This document shows, piece after piece, positions 1-7,051 of a stretch of DNA of 22,710 nucleotides; the first letter of the stretch is position 1, and the number at the start of each line of letters is the position of its first letter. The notes beneath the pieces are model-generated. The model saw nothing but the letters and a program-made list of their open reading frames with translations. It did no database searches and was not told where the DNA came from. The DNA lies in NCBI GenBank assembly GCA_902810755.1, contig CADDYT010000102.1, forward strand, positions 1 to 22,710. Direction: 5' to 3'. The position numbers and the translations under genes are program-made. The DNA comes from Chloroflexota bacterium (GTDB taxonomy: Bacteria > Chloroflexota > Ktedonobacteria > Ktedonobacterales > Ktedonobacteraceae).

Positions 1-112
1 TGTCTTTGTAATACAAGGGATAGAAAAAGAATTTTTCTCTTATCCAGCCCCAGAACTCTCTTCTTTGCTTTTGCAATGAGGATGGGAATACCTTTCTGAA
101 AGCGAGGTGTAT

Positions 113-793
113 ATGGAGGCAATGCAATTGGCAAGGACGGTAAAACTCTTCGTACTCGGTCGCCCTGGCACCGGCAAATCCACTGCCGCCCGTCATATAG
201 CTCAGATTGTACGTGGCCATCGATGGAGTACCGAGCATATCGATGATTATGGAATTCTGTACTGGATGTACCGAAATGATCGTAAAGGCCGATTTCGTCC
301 TGCCTCGACAACTCTTGATGGCTTTGAGGTGGTTGATGCTACTGTGCTTGATGAGGCTTTAACTATTCTGCGTCACCGCGTGGATTTTGCCTTGACGAGG
401 GCGTTGGATCGAACAAGGCTGGTGATGATTGAGTTTGCGCGAAGCGAGTATAGAGCCGCGTTGGAGCAGTTCGGGGAAGATTTTCTGAAGGAGAGCTACT
501 TTCTGTTTCTGGATAGTGAGATGGATACCTGCATAGCTCGTATCGCTGACCGCGCGCAGCACCCTGTCTATGCAGGCGATCATTTCATCTCTCGCAAGAC
601 GATGGAAACCTTCTACTCCAGCGATGATATTCCCGCTACCAGGGCGATGCTCAGAACGATGTACGGAATTGACGAGAGACACATGAGGGTGATTTACAAC
701 ATCTCCTCTGAAGAAGTCTTTCTGAGCGAGGTCTACCTGTTTATTGAGCGCATCATCCGTCAGGAAGCGGGCCGTTGCACCATAGAGCGATAG
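113..793 (+). CDS. P-loop kinase-like NTPase, function unknown
   Basis: A soluble protein of about 226 residues with an N-terminal Walker A motif (GRPGTGKST, near residues 17-25), as in small nucleotide- or metabolite-kinases. Further visible motifs are HIDDYG after the first helix, a VMIEFAR strand near residue 103 that could be the Walker B-like strand, and YFLFLDS followed by CIARIADR, which resembles the lid region of P-loop kinases. There is no signal peptide or membrane segment. Three starts are possible: GTG at 107, ATG at 113 and ATG at 122. I prefer 113 because GAGG at 104-107 sits 5 nt upstream. It lies 128 nt before the Rho-like gene on the same strand, so co-transcription is possible but not shown. 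The substrate cannot be named; zeta-toxin-like or APS-kinase-like relatives are alternatives. The coding call is solid, the function is open. Confidence 0.75.
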   Translation: MEAMQLARTVKLFVLGRPGTGKSTAARHIAQIVRGHRWSTEHIDDYGILYWMYRNDRKGRFRPASTTLDGFEVVDATVLDEALTILRHRVDFALTRALDRTRLVMIEFARSEYRAALEQFGEDFLKESYFLFLDSEMDTCIARIADRAQHPVYAGDHFISRKTMETFYSSDDIPATRAMLRTMYGIDERHMRVIYNISSEEVFLSEVYLFIERIIRQEAGRCTIER

Positions 794-921
794 TGACTTC
801 TTGATAATATGCTATCAAAACTCCCACCTGTGTGATACACTACTACAAACAGATTTTCTGCTCTCATGTTCTGAGGAATGGTGCGGTGAAATGAGAGTGC
901 AAGTGAGAGGACGAAGGACGA

Positions 922-1848
922 GTGGCAACTGCGCGTGTGCCGTTTGAGAAGTTGACGCCGGTACATCCAAACCGGCGCATTACGTTGGAGATGGAGCCGG
1001 GACCCGGGCCGCTGGCGAACCGGGTGATGGATTTGTTTGTGCCACTGGGCTTCGGGCAGCGGGCGCTGGTGGTGGCGCCGCCGAAGGCGGGGAAAACGAC
1101 GATTTTGCGAGATATCGCGCAGGCCGTGCTGCACAATTACCCGCAGGCGAGCCTGTTTCTGTGCCTGGTCGATGAGCGGCCGGAGGAGGTGACGGAGTGG
1201 CGCATGGAGGTGCAGGGGCCGGAGGTGCGCGTCTACGCCTCTAGCTTCGACCAGCAGTCGTCGCGGCACGGGCGCGTGGTGGAGCAGGCGCTGATCGATG
1301 CAAAACGGCTGGTGGAGCAGGGCAAAGACGTGGTGATTATCCTGGACTCGCTGACACGGCTGGCGCGCGCCCACAATCTCAATACAGACATGTGGAGCGG
1401 GCCGCGCAATGCGCGCGGCGGCTATGGCAGTCGCACGCTTTCCGGCGGCATCGACGCGCACGCCCTGGAGATCGGACGCCGCGTCTTCGGGGCGGCACGC
1501 TCTCTGGAAGAGGGCGGCAGCCTGACGATTGTGGCGAGCTGCCTGGTGGAAACGGGCAGCCGCCTGGATGAAGTCGTCTACGAAGAGTTTAAGGGAACGG
1601 GCAACCTGGAAATTCGCCTCTCAAGAGACCTCGCCGAACGCCGCATTTTCCCTGCCATCGACCTCTCCGCTTCCAGCACGCGCCAGGAGGAACGCCTGCT
1701 CTCACCCGAAGAACTACGCGCCATGTCCATCCTGCGCCGCAAGCTGGCCGATATCCCCAGACGCGAGGGCATTGAGCAGTTGCTGCGTCTTTTCGAGAAA
1801 ACCTCCTCGAATGCGCAACTGGTTGAGGCTGTGCTGAAGCAAGAATAA
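922..1848 (+). CDS. rho: Rho-type termination factor ATPase, N-terminal domain absent
   Basis: This matches the C-terminal RecA-like motor of transcription terminator Rho, the hexameric helicase that pulls RNA from RNA polymerase. Visible motifs are Walker A PPKAGKTT (53-60), the catalytic-Glu segment DERPEEV (84-90), Walker B VIILDS (138-143), the Q-loop segment [10 protein letters not shown] (173-182), the R-loop EEFKGTGN (221-228) and the arginine-finger segment LSRDLAERR (233-241). All ATPase and secondary-site RNA elements are therefore present. At 308 aa it is about 110 residues shorter than E. coli Rho (419 aa) and begins where the motor domain begins. The Rho_N and cold-shock/OB primary RNA-binding domains are missing. 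An in-frame TGA at 904-906, just before the GTG start, rules out a longer reading frame here. About ten extra residues (around 153-170, [17 protein letters not shown]) precede the Q-loop. The AAGGA before the GTG is rather close. It could be a paralogue of a full-length Rho elsewhere. Confidence 0.88.
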   Translation: MATARVPFEKLTPVHPNRRITLEMEPGPGPLANRVMDLFVPLGFGQRALVVAPPKAGKTTILRDIAQAVLHNYPQASLFLCLVDERPEEVTEWRMEVQGPEVRVYASSFDQQSSRHGRVVEQALIDAKRLVEQGKDVVIILDSLTRLARAHNLNTDMWSGPRNARGGYGSRTLSGGIDAHALEIGRRVFGAARSLEEGGSLTIVASCLVETGSRLDEVVYEEFKGTGNLEIRLSRDLAERRIFPAIDLSASSTRQEERLLSPEELRAMSILRRKLADIPRREGIEQLLRLFEKTSSNAQLVEAVLKQE

Positions 1849-1873
1849 TTCTGAAACGAAGCGTAGAACAGGC

Positions 1874-1973
1874 CCCGACATGTTATGCTGAGCGGGAGCG
1901 AAGCATCTGGCAGCCCATTGTGACTGCCCCATCGCCTCAGATGCTTCGCTCCCGCTCAGCATGACATGTCGGG
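1874..1973. repeat. Long palindromic repeat between convergent genes
   Basis: Arms at 1874-1909 and 1938-1973 are 36 nt each and complementary except for one position, which would be a G-U wobble in RNA. A 28-nt loop contains a small inner GGCAG/CTGCC stem. The arms read CAGATGCTTCGCTCCCGC, then TCAGCATGACATGTCGGG. The element fills the junction between the convergent rho-like gene (ends 1848) and the ABC permease (ends 1996). It can form a strong hairpin in either transcript but lacks a clear U-tract. A degenerate relative lies at 17466-17555, so this is a dispersed family rather than a one-off terminator. Confidence 0.85.
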
Positions 1974-1995
1974 AGCGGCTTTTCTTATCGAGCGG

Positions 1996-3240
1996 TTACG
2001 CGGTTTTCTCCTGGAAGCGGAAGAAGCGCATGGCGATGAGGAAGCAGATGAGGCCGTAGGCGAAGAGGCCCAGGATGTCGGGCAGCGCGCCGTTGAAGCC
2101 TTTGCCGAAGAGCATGACGTTGTTGAGGCCCTCCATCGCCCAGGCGGTGAGACCGATTTTCGCGATCTGCTGCATCCATGCTGGCTCGATGAAGAGAGGC
2201 CACCACGCCCCGCCGATGGCGGAGGTGATGAGCGTGACGAGCGTGACCACCGGCGACAACTGGCGGCGCGTCTTGACCAGCGAGACGAGCAGGATGCCGA
2301 GGCCGGTGGCGGCGAAGCTGGCTCCGAAGAGCAGGGCGATGACGGCGGGCCAGTTGCCGATATGGATATGGAAGACGAGGTAGCCGATGCCGAAGAGGAT
2401 GGCAAGCTGGATCAGCGTGAGCAGGAATTGCGCGAGCAGCTTGCCGCCGAGCAGCGCGTATTTCTGCACGGGCGCGATCAGCAGGCGGCGAAAGGTGCCG
2501 TCTTCCTTCTCTTGCAGGATGGTCGCGGCGGCTGCGTTGATGCTGAAGAGGGCGAAGAAGATGGCGTAGCCGGGCAATATCTGGTCAAACTGGCCAATGT
2601 GGGGGGCCTGACCTGCGGTGAGCGAGGTGACGGCCTGCTGCGCCGCGATGCCACTGGCCTGACCAACACTGGCGGAGATGGCGGCAGCATTGAGCGTCCC
2701 CGGCGCGCAATGGTTCCCCGGCTGATTGCAGACGCGGTAGACCTGGCTGACTGCCGCGCTGCCAGCCGCGAGCTGGCTCATCACGCTGCTCACGATCTGC
2801 TGCGTGATGGTGATGCGCGCATCGTTGTTGCCGGGCAGCGCATAGAATCTGATGAGGTTCCGGGGCGGTGTACCGTTCTGGGCGTCGGCGGTCAGCGCGT
2901 CGCTGGTTCCCGCCGGGATGACGATGCCCGCGTTGACATTGCTATCGGCAACCTGCTGGCTGACTGAGGCCGGGTCGCTGTACTCATGGATATGAATGAC
3001 GAGCTGCTTCGTGTTGATGTCGAGCGCGTTGATGATGGCTTTGCCAACGTAGCCGTTGTCCTGGTTGCTCACGGCCACATCGATGCTGATCTGGCTGGAG
3101 CCGGTGCCGAAAACGTTGCCGAAGGCCAGCCCGACGACGGTAATCAGCGCCAGCGGGACGAGCAGCAGCAGGATGAGCGCCCCACGATCTTTGAAGGATT
3201 GTAGCAGGTCTTTCCTCGCGATATACCAGACGGTTTTCAT
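1996..3240 (-). CDS. ABC-2 type exporter permease
   Basis: A 414-aa integral membrane subunit of an ABC-2 family exporter. An N-terminal helix (about 20-44) follows the short cytoplasmic segment RKDLLQSFKDRGAL. A large extracytoplasmic domain of about 180 residues comes next, then roughly five hydrophobic helices from about residue 225 to the end. The conserved cytoplasmic segment ILQEKEDGTFRRLL precedes the second helix, as in the ABC2_membrane_3 (NatB/YhgE-like) group. The start ATG at 3238-3240 fits the usual N-terminus of the family. It lies downstream of the ATPase gene on the same strand, separated by 188 nt that are mostly a duplicated 75-bp unit, and the two should form one exporter. 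The cargo (drug, lipid, peptide or ion) cannot be told from sequence. Confidence 0.92.
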   Translation of the reverse strand: MKTVWYIARKDLLQSFKDRGALILLLLVPLALITVVGLAFGNVFGTGSSQISIDVAVSNQDNGYVGKAIINALDINTKQLVIHIHEYSDPASVSQQVADSNVNAGIVIPAGTSDALTADAQNGTPPRNLIRFYALPGNNDARITITQQIVSSVMSQLAAGSAAVSQVYRVCNQPGNHCAPGTLNAAAISASVGQASGIAAQQAVTSLTAGQAPHIGQFDQILPGYAIFFALFSINAAAATILQEKEDGTFRRLLIAPVQKYALLGGKLLAQFLLTLIQLAILFGIGYLVFHIHIGNWPAVIALLFGASFAATGLGILLVSLVKTRRQLSPVVTLVTLITSAIGGAWWPLFIEPAWMQQIAKIGLTAWAMEGLNNVMLFGKGFNGALPDILGLFAYGLICFLIAMRFFRFQEKTA

Positions 3241-3282
3241 GATGATCTATCTCCATATCTTTGCCAGTGCAAAACCAGCTGA

Positions 3283-3431
3283 CCCTTGAGAGAAAGAGAA
3301 ATGGACGGGGACACCCCGCGCCCCGGCAGGGGCTCTGCCCCTGCACCCCATTCCCTACCCTTGAGAGAAAGAGAAATGGGTGGGACACCCCGCGCCCCGG
3401 CAGGGGCTCTGCCCCTGCACCCCATTCCCTA
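3283..3431. repeat. Tandem duplication of a 75-bp unit with internal hairpin
   Basis: Units at 3283-3357 (75 nt) and 3358-3431 (74 nt) are nearly identical. They differ only around the GGACGGGG versus GGTGGG stretch. Each unit starts CCCTTGAGAGAAAGAGAAAT and ends CACCCCATTCCCTA. Each carries an 8-bp stem GCAGGGGC-TCT-GCCCCTGC (3326-3344 and 3400-3418). The pair fills the gap between the ABC ATPase stop and the permease start. The last unit supplies the TAG stop of the ATPase gene (3429-3431, minus strand). The hairpins could weaken read-through and so lower permease relative to ATPase; this is inference. Confidence 0.9.
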
Positions 3432-4256
3432 GTCGCGCAGGGTTTTGCCGGTCAACTGGATGAAGAGTTCTTGCAGGCCGTGCGGGCGCTGGATTTCACG
3501 CTGCCGATCGCGCAGGGCGAGCAATTGTTCCAGCGTTCCCATAGCGATGATCTGCCCCTCGTCCATGATGGCGATATGATTGCAGAGCCGCTCAGCCTCC
3601 TCCATATAGTGTGTGGTGTAGAGGATGGTGGTTCCCTGATCGCGCAGCTTCTCAATGGTATCGAAAATGTTCTCGCGCGACTGTGGATCGACGCCGACGG
3701 TTGGCTCGTCCAGCATAAGGAAGGTAGGACGGTGAATGAGCGCGATGGCGATATTGAGGCGGCGCTGCATGCCGCCGGAGAATTTCTCGACAGCTTCGTT
3801 GCGGCGGTCATAGAGGCCGACAAAGTGCAACAACTCAGCCGCTCGCTCTTTGCGTTCCTTGCTCGAAAGACCATAGATTTCGCCAAAAAAGGTGAGATTC
3901 TCCAGCGGGGTCAGGTCTTTGTAGAGCGCAATCTCCTGCGGCACCACGCCGATGATGCGCTTCACTTTGAGCGGCTCTCTGCGAATAGACAGCCCGTCGA
4001 TGATGGTATCGCCGGAAGTAGCTTCCAGGTAGCCGCACATCATGTTGATGGTTGTGCTTTTGCCCGCGCCGTTGGGGCCAAGCAGTCCGAAGATTTCACC
4101 CTTGCCAATCGTAAACGAGACATTCTTGACGGCCTCGTGTTTGCCAAAAGTCTTCACCAGATCGCGCGCCTCGACCAGCGTGGGCCGACCATCGGCGCGC
4201 CGGTGAACAGGGCCGGTTTTCAGAGTATCCTCCGTATGAAGCGATGATTCTTGCAT
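3429..4256 (-). CDS. ABC transporter ATP-binding protein
   Basis: The nucleotide-binding subunit of the exporter. It shows Walker A GPNGAGKST, a Q-loop region VVPQEIALYKDLT, signature FSGGMQRR, Walker B FLMLDEPT, D-loop VGVDPQS and the H-loop histidine in TTHYMEEA. The order and length (275 aa from this start) are typical of the DrrA/NatA-like subfamily that pairs with ABC-2 permeases. An earlier in-frame ATG at 4274 exists, but AGGAG lies 9 nt upstream of the ATG at 4254-4256, which is better supported. The stop codon lies inside the tandem repeat that separates it from the permease gene. A short palindrome (4296-4308) in the divergent upstream region could be a local operator. The protein should act at the inner face of the membrane. 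Confidence 0.95.
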   Translation of the reverse strand: MQESSLHTEDTLKTGPVHRRADGRPTLVEARDLVKTFGKHEAVKNVSFTIGKGEIFGLLGPNGAGKSTTINMMCGYLEATSGDTIIDGLSIRREPLKVKRIIGVVPQEIALYKDLTPLENLTFFGEIYGLSSKERKERAAELLHFVGLYDRRNEAVEKFSGGMQRRLNIAIALIHRPTFLMLDEPTVGVDPQSRENIFDTIEKLRDQGTTILYTTHYMEEAERLCNHIAIMDEGQIIAMGTLEQLLALRDRQREIQRPHGLQELFIQLTGKTLRD

Positions 4257-4295
4257 GAATACACACTCCTGCATTCTTTATTTATTAAGGTGTTT

Positions 4296-4308
4296 CAGGC
4301 ATAGCCTG
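4296..4308. promoter_or_regulatory. Small palindrome upstream of ABC operon, possible operator
   Basis: CAGGC-ATA-GCCTG, a 5-bp-arm inverted repeat, lies 40 nt upstream of the preferred ABC ATPase start in a 269-nt divergent intergenic region (4257-4525). No regulator gene is adjacent. Chance occurrence is quite possible. Confidence 0.25.
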
Positions 4309-4380
4309 TATATACTGGCACCGCCGATTTTATCTCGCTGAAGGCATCTCCAAAGGGTATACGTGAGGCAACCGAAAAGG

Positions 4381-4408
4381 TTGTTGCCCCCGCTCCTTGT
4401 CTTATAAT
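4381..4408 (+). promoter_or_regulatory. Sigma-70-like promoter for the zinc-ribbon gene
   Basis: TTGTTG (4381-4386) and a perfect TATAAT (4403-4408) are separated by 16 nt. Transcription would start near 4415 and leave a leader of about 110 nt before the ATG at 4526. The -35 box overlaps the 3' arm of a small GGCAACC/GGTTG hairpin. Confidence 0.5.
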
Positions 4409-4525
4409 GACTAACGAGAACGTCGGGCAAGTATCAAACGCTGACACGTTTGACCGGAGCGAGATTCATGCGTTTTCTTATGATATACTGACAGCAGAGA
4501 AGACAGATCAGAAGGAGAATGCGCC

Positions 4526-5245
4526 ATGCGTTGTCCCTATTGTGGAAACCTGAACGCCGATAAAGCAGTGTTCTGTACAAGCTGCGGGCGTGATTTGCAA
4601 ACCGGACAGCCTCGTTCTCGCACACAGGCCCAGCAAGCGCACCAGACATCCTATGCGCCGCCTCGACAGACCCCACCACCGCAGCATCCATCTCAACCAT
4701 ACCAGCCAAACGTGGCGCGTCCAGTTCCGCCACCGCCGGTACAACCACCGCCGCAACAACAGGCGGCAACACAGCGATCAGGACGCAGCCGCACACCGGC
4801 TACCGTATCTTCACCACCCCCACCGGTGATCCAGCCAGTTACCCCACCGGCGCCAGAGCCGCCCGCGCCCTTCCCGCCGCGCACGATGGAACAATTGCAG
4901 GCCCTTGAGGTGGGCGCGCTGGCGTATAGCGTGGTGGATAGCACAGTCAGCGTGGGCAACAAAAAAATCGTGCGTATCAGCTATCCGCGCGCGGCAAACT
5001 GGCAGCAGGTCGCGACTTTGTTCCGGGCGCTGAAAGAGCAGACGGAAGAACGCTTCGACACCATCATCATCCAGGGGGTACAATCGTCAGACAGCAGCGT
5101 CTACTCCTTTACCAACGGCCAGCTTACCTGCGACCGCCGCGTGCTGCTGGGCAGCCAGAAGCTGATCCGCTACATCCTGGAGACCGGCAACGGCTTTGAT
5201 AGCGACTCTGTGCGCATCGTCCTCACTGAGCCACAGAGCAAATAA
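4526..5245 (+). CDS. Zinc-ribbon protein with Pro/Gln linker and unknown C-terminal domain
   Basis: A 239-aa protein. The N-terminus is a double-CxxC zinc ribbon (C3, C6, C17, C20). A disordered Pro/Gln-rich linker runs from about 27 to 120. A compact, ordered C-terminal region follows (about 122-239), beginning RTMEQLQALEVG and including the hydrophobic strand FDTIIIQGV. I do not recognise the C-terminal domain. There is no membrane segment or signal peptide, so it should be cytoplasmic. The ATG at 4526 is preceded by GGAG at a suitable distance. A clear hairpin terminator follows the gene, so it is probably transcribed alone. It shares the N-terminal zinc-ribbon design with the genes starting at 5522, 9583 and 13443, which suggests a lineage-specific family that uses zinc ribbons as interaction modules. 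Confidence 0.85.
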   Translation: MRCPYCGNLNADKAVFCTSCGRDLQTGQPRSRTQAQQAHQTSYAPPRQTPPPQHPSQPYQPNVARPVPPPPVQPPPQQQAATQRSGRSRTPATVSSPPPPVIQPVTPPAPEPPAPFPPRTMEQLQALEVGALAYSVVDSTVSVGNKKIVRISYPRAANWQQVATLFRALKEQTEERFDTIIIQGVQSSDSSVYSFTNGQLTCDRRVLLGSQKLIRYILETGNGFDSDSVRIVLTEPQSK

Positions 5246-5276
5246 CCAACGCAGTATCTGCTCTTAGCAGCCTGCA

Positions 5277-5310
5277 ATAAAGCAACGCGGATATGTCCGC
5301 GCTGCTTTAT
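5277..5310 (+). terminator. Hairpin terminator after the zinc-ribbon gene
   Basis: Arms 5277-5291 and 5296-5310 pair at 14 of 15 positions around a TATG loop, with a GC core CGCGGA/TCCGCG and an A-rich 5' side facing CTTTAT. It lies 31 nt after the stop codon. The rest of the gap (5311-5521) shows no gene and no promoter I would defend. Confidence 0.7.
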
Positions 5311-5521
5311 CATGGCAACCGCACAGCCTTCAAGAACACGGTGAAACACGTTTATATATTTTGAGCATAGCCATTTTGCCCTATGGCCGTGCAAGCGACC
5401 TTGACGGACTCTCTCGCTGATGCTACCTTGAAGCATAGAGAGTGATGAGCGGGGACGTTGGAAGAAAACAGAACGGCATAGAAGAGAACAGAACGAGACG
5501 GAAAAAGGCGGTTGAAACAGG

Positions 5522-6418
5522 ATGCTTTGTCCATTTTGTAGTACAGCGCGACTCGATAACGAAGCGCCATGCCAGGTATGCGGCGCGCCATCACCGCTGC
5601 TTCAGCAGGCGGTCGGAGGTTACACGGGCCGACCCGCACAGTCGTTGTTTGATCAGCCAGCGCCGACGCCGACGCAAAACTCACCGGTTTCCTGGCTGCC
5701 CGTTCCCTACCAGGAGCCACAGCAGGCAGTGGGACAGCCGGGGGCGTGGCAGACACACCAGGAAGGGCAAGAACTTATTCCGGCGCGGCCCCAGAATCAG
5801 GATGGAGACGGGGCAACACGCCTACCGGCGCTGGCGGAGCAGAGCCTGGAAGGCGTCGTCTACATCCCACCTATGTATACGAAGCCGCGCCCGATTATCC
5901 CCCGCTACCGCGCCATTAGCGGCCTGATCAGCGTGTTGGTCGTCCTCATTCTCTTCTGCAGCGGCGCGGGCTACTACGCGCAGGCCAGCGGCAAGGTCGA
6001 GATGCTGCGGCAGTTGACGGGCATTGACCGCCCTGCCAGCCTGAAACCAACGCCCACAGCGCCCCTGCCAGACCCGAAATCCTCACCTGACTTCGGGCCA
6101 GCCGCCAATATCATCAATTCGGCCACCACCGCATCAAAAATAGACGCGCAGATCAATGTCGTCCTGCAGCCCGCCAATGTCTTCCACCCCGGGCAGACCA
6201 TCTACGTCACTTATAGCGTCCAGCACCCGAAAACGCCCGGCGTCGTCACCGTCAAGTGGTACACAAACGGACTGTTATACAGCACTTCGCAGACGCAGCC
6301 GATTAAAGATAGCAGCAACGGCTCGGCGGAGATGCAATTTGCGAAGCCCGCCGAGGGAACGGTCGAACTGTACTGGAATGATCAACTCGCCATCAGGCTC
6401 TACTTCGTGGTGCGCTGA
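5522..6418 (+). CDS. Membrane-anchored zinc-ribbon protein with extracellular beta domain
   Basis: A 298-aa protein. A zinc ribbon (C3, C6, C17, C20) opens it, followed by a Pro/Gln-rich cytoplasmic linker. A single membrane helix spans about 132-152 (LISVLVVLILFCSGAGYY). A Pro-rich spacer follows, with a C-terminal region of about 100 residues (200-298) rich in alternating hydrophobics (INVVLQPANVF, IYVTYSV, VVTVKWYTNG, VELYWNDQ) that looks like an Ig-like beta sandwich outside the cell. Topology is inferred from the N-terminal ribbon lying in the cytoplasm. The ATG at 5522 has only a weak ribosome site (ACAGG). The same plan in a larger form is found in the genes ending at 7052 and 9931. 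The function is unknown; anchoring or sensing at the cell surface is plausible. Confidence 0.82.
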   Translation: MLCPFCSTARLDNEAPCQVCGAPSPLLQQAVGGYTGRPAQSLFDQPAPTPTQNSPVSWLPVPYQEPQQAVGQPGAWQTHQEGQELIPARPQNQDGDGATRLPALAEQSLEGVVYIPPMYTKPRPIIPRYRAISGLISVLVVLILFCSGAGYYAQASGKVEMLRQLTGIDRPASLKPTPTAPLPDPKSSPDFGPAANIINSATTASKIDAQINVVLQPANVFHPGQTIYVTYSVQHPKTPGVVTVKWYTNGLLYSTSQTQPIKDSSNGSAEMQFAKPAEGTVELYWNDQLAIRLYFVVR

Positions 6419-6492
6419 GAAGATGTCCCCACTACATTAGCCGGGCGTCGCAGACCACCCATCTCAGGCCAGCCGTCATCGGCTATCGCCAC

Positions 6493-6550
6493 AGGCCACC
6501 GCACCCGCAAGCCGGGCACGCGGGTGGCCTGCGGGTGCGGCGCCTGGCCT
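6493..6550. terminator. GC-rich hairpin between convergent genes, two alternative folds
   Basis: CCGCACCCGCA (6499-6509) pairs perfectly with TGCGGGTGCGG (6530-6540), extended by AGGCCA (6493-6498) with TGGCCT (6545-6550) across a 4-nt bulge. In competition, AGGCCACC (6493-6500) can pair with GGTGGCCT (6523-6530). It fills the junction between genes ending at 6418 (+) and 6581 (-). No U-tract is present, so the terminator role is inferred from position and stability. Confidence 0.55.
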
Positions 6551-6580
6551 GGGACGGCGCGGCTGGCTTTACAGTCAGAT

Positions 6581-6940
6581 TCAGCTTCTGCCCGGCACGG
6601 GGAAATCTTCGTACTGCGCGCCGACATTGCCCGGCGTGCCACATTGCGTATCAACCATCACATCGCCCAGCACTTCGACCTGGCAGGCGAGACGCATGTT
6701 GGGATTTTTCTTCAGATCACCGCGCAGCCAGAATTTCTCCATAAAGGTGAGGGGATTGGTATTGGTCGAAGGGGAAACCGCTACACGATCGGTGCCACAC
6801 AGGCCATTGCCATGACAGTTGAGATACCGCCAGATGCCGCAGTAGACGCGCACATCGTTTTCCAGCGCGGGATAGCGCACATGATCGCCGACCGGCACTT
6901 CAACAACAACATTTTCACGCACAAAAGTAATCGTTGGCAC
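6581..6940 (-). CDS. Adrenodoxin-like [2Fe-2S] protein with one Cys ligand replaced by Asp
   Basis: A 119-aa protein with a 2Fe-2S ferredoxin-type fold signature. The beta-grasp N-terminus ITFVRENVVVEVPVG is followed by the cluster loop NCHGNGLCGTDRV and a distal NMRLACQ. Spacing is C42-x5-C48-x2-D51-x34-C86. This matches the adrenodoxin-type C-x5-C-x2-C-x~36-C pattern except that the third ligand is Asp (GAT). Extra cysteines are C34 (in RVYCGIW) and C100. Either C34 or D51 could complete the cluster, or the protein binds no normal cluster. The start is GTG at 6938-6940 with GGAGG 9 nt upstream. It has its own promoter (7021-7049), so it need not be co-transcribed with the preceding surface-protein gene. 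An electron carrier in the cytoplasm is the default guess; the partner is unknown. Confidence 0.85.
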   Translation of the reverse strand: MPTITFVRENVVVEVPVGDHVRYPALENDVRVYCGIWRYLNCHGNGLCGTDRVAVSPSTNTNPLTFMEKFWLRGDLKKNPNMRLACQVEVLGDVMVDTQCGTPGNVGAQYEDFPVPGRS

Positions 6941-7020
6941 GAATGATATCCTCCAGACTCTTATTTGTAGCGCGCATGGATGAGACAGGCAAATAAAGCG
7001 CCTACATTCCTTTGCTTAAG

Positions 7021-7049
7021 AGTATAGCATAGACGGGAAAAGGCGACAA
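7021..7049 (-). promoter_or_regulatory. Sigma-70-like promoter for the ferredoxin-like gene
   Basis: On the minus strand, TTGTCG (7049-7044) and TATACT (7026-7021) are separated by 17 nt. The start site would be near 7013, giving a leader of about 70 nt before the GTG at 6940. The promoter lies 2 nt beyond the stop of the upstream 843-aa gene. Confidence 0.6.
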
Positions 7050-7051
7050 CG

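Noticed and set aside
18..45. Imperfect hairpin GGATAGAAAAA/TTTTTC-TCT-TATCC near the window start
   Set aside because: It is AT-rich with a 3-nt bulge and not followed by a U-tract. No upstream gene is visible, so a terminator call cannot be supported.
801..818. TTGATA-ATATGC-TATCAA inverted repeat after the P-loop gene
   Set aside because: The 6-bp AT-rich arms are too weak for a terminator, and no -10 at proper spacing makes it a promoter.
760..1461. Open frame of 233 codons on the minus strand over the rho-like gene
   Set aside because: It is antisense to a clear ATPase with all family motifs. Its Arg/His-rich translation is typical of high-GC shadow frames.
1966..2967. Open frame of 333 codons on the plus strand over the ABC permease
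   Set aside because: The translation is Asp/Glu/Arg-rich with no motif, and the opposite strand encodes a standard permease.
3283..3431. The two 75-bp units as a CRISPR or CRISPR remnant
   Set aside because: The units are directly adjacent with no unique spacers between them, and no cas genes are present.
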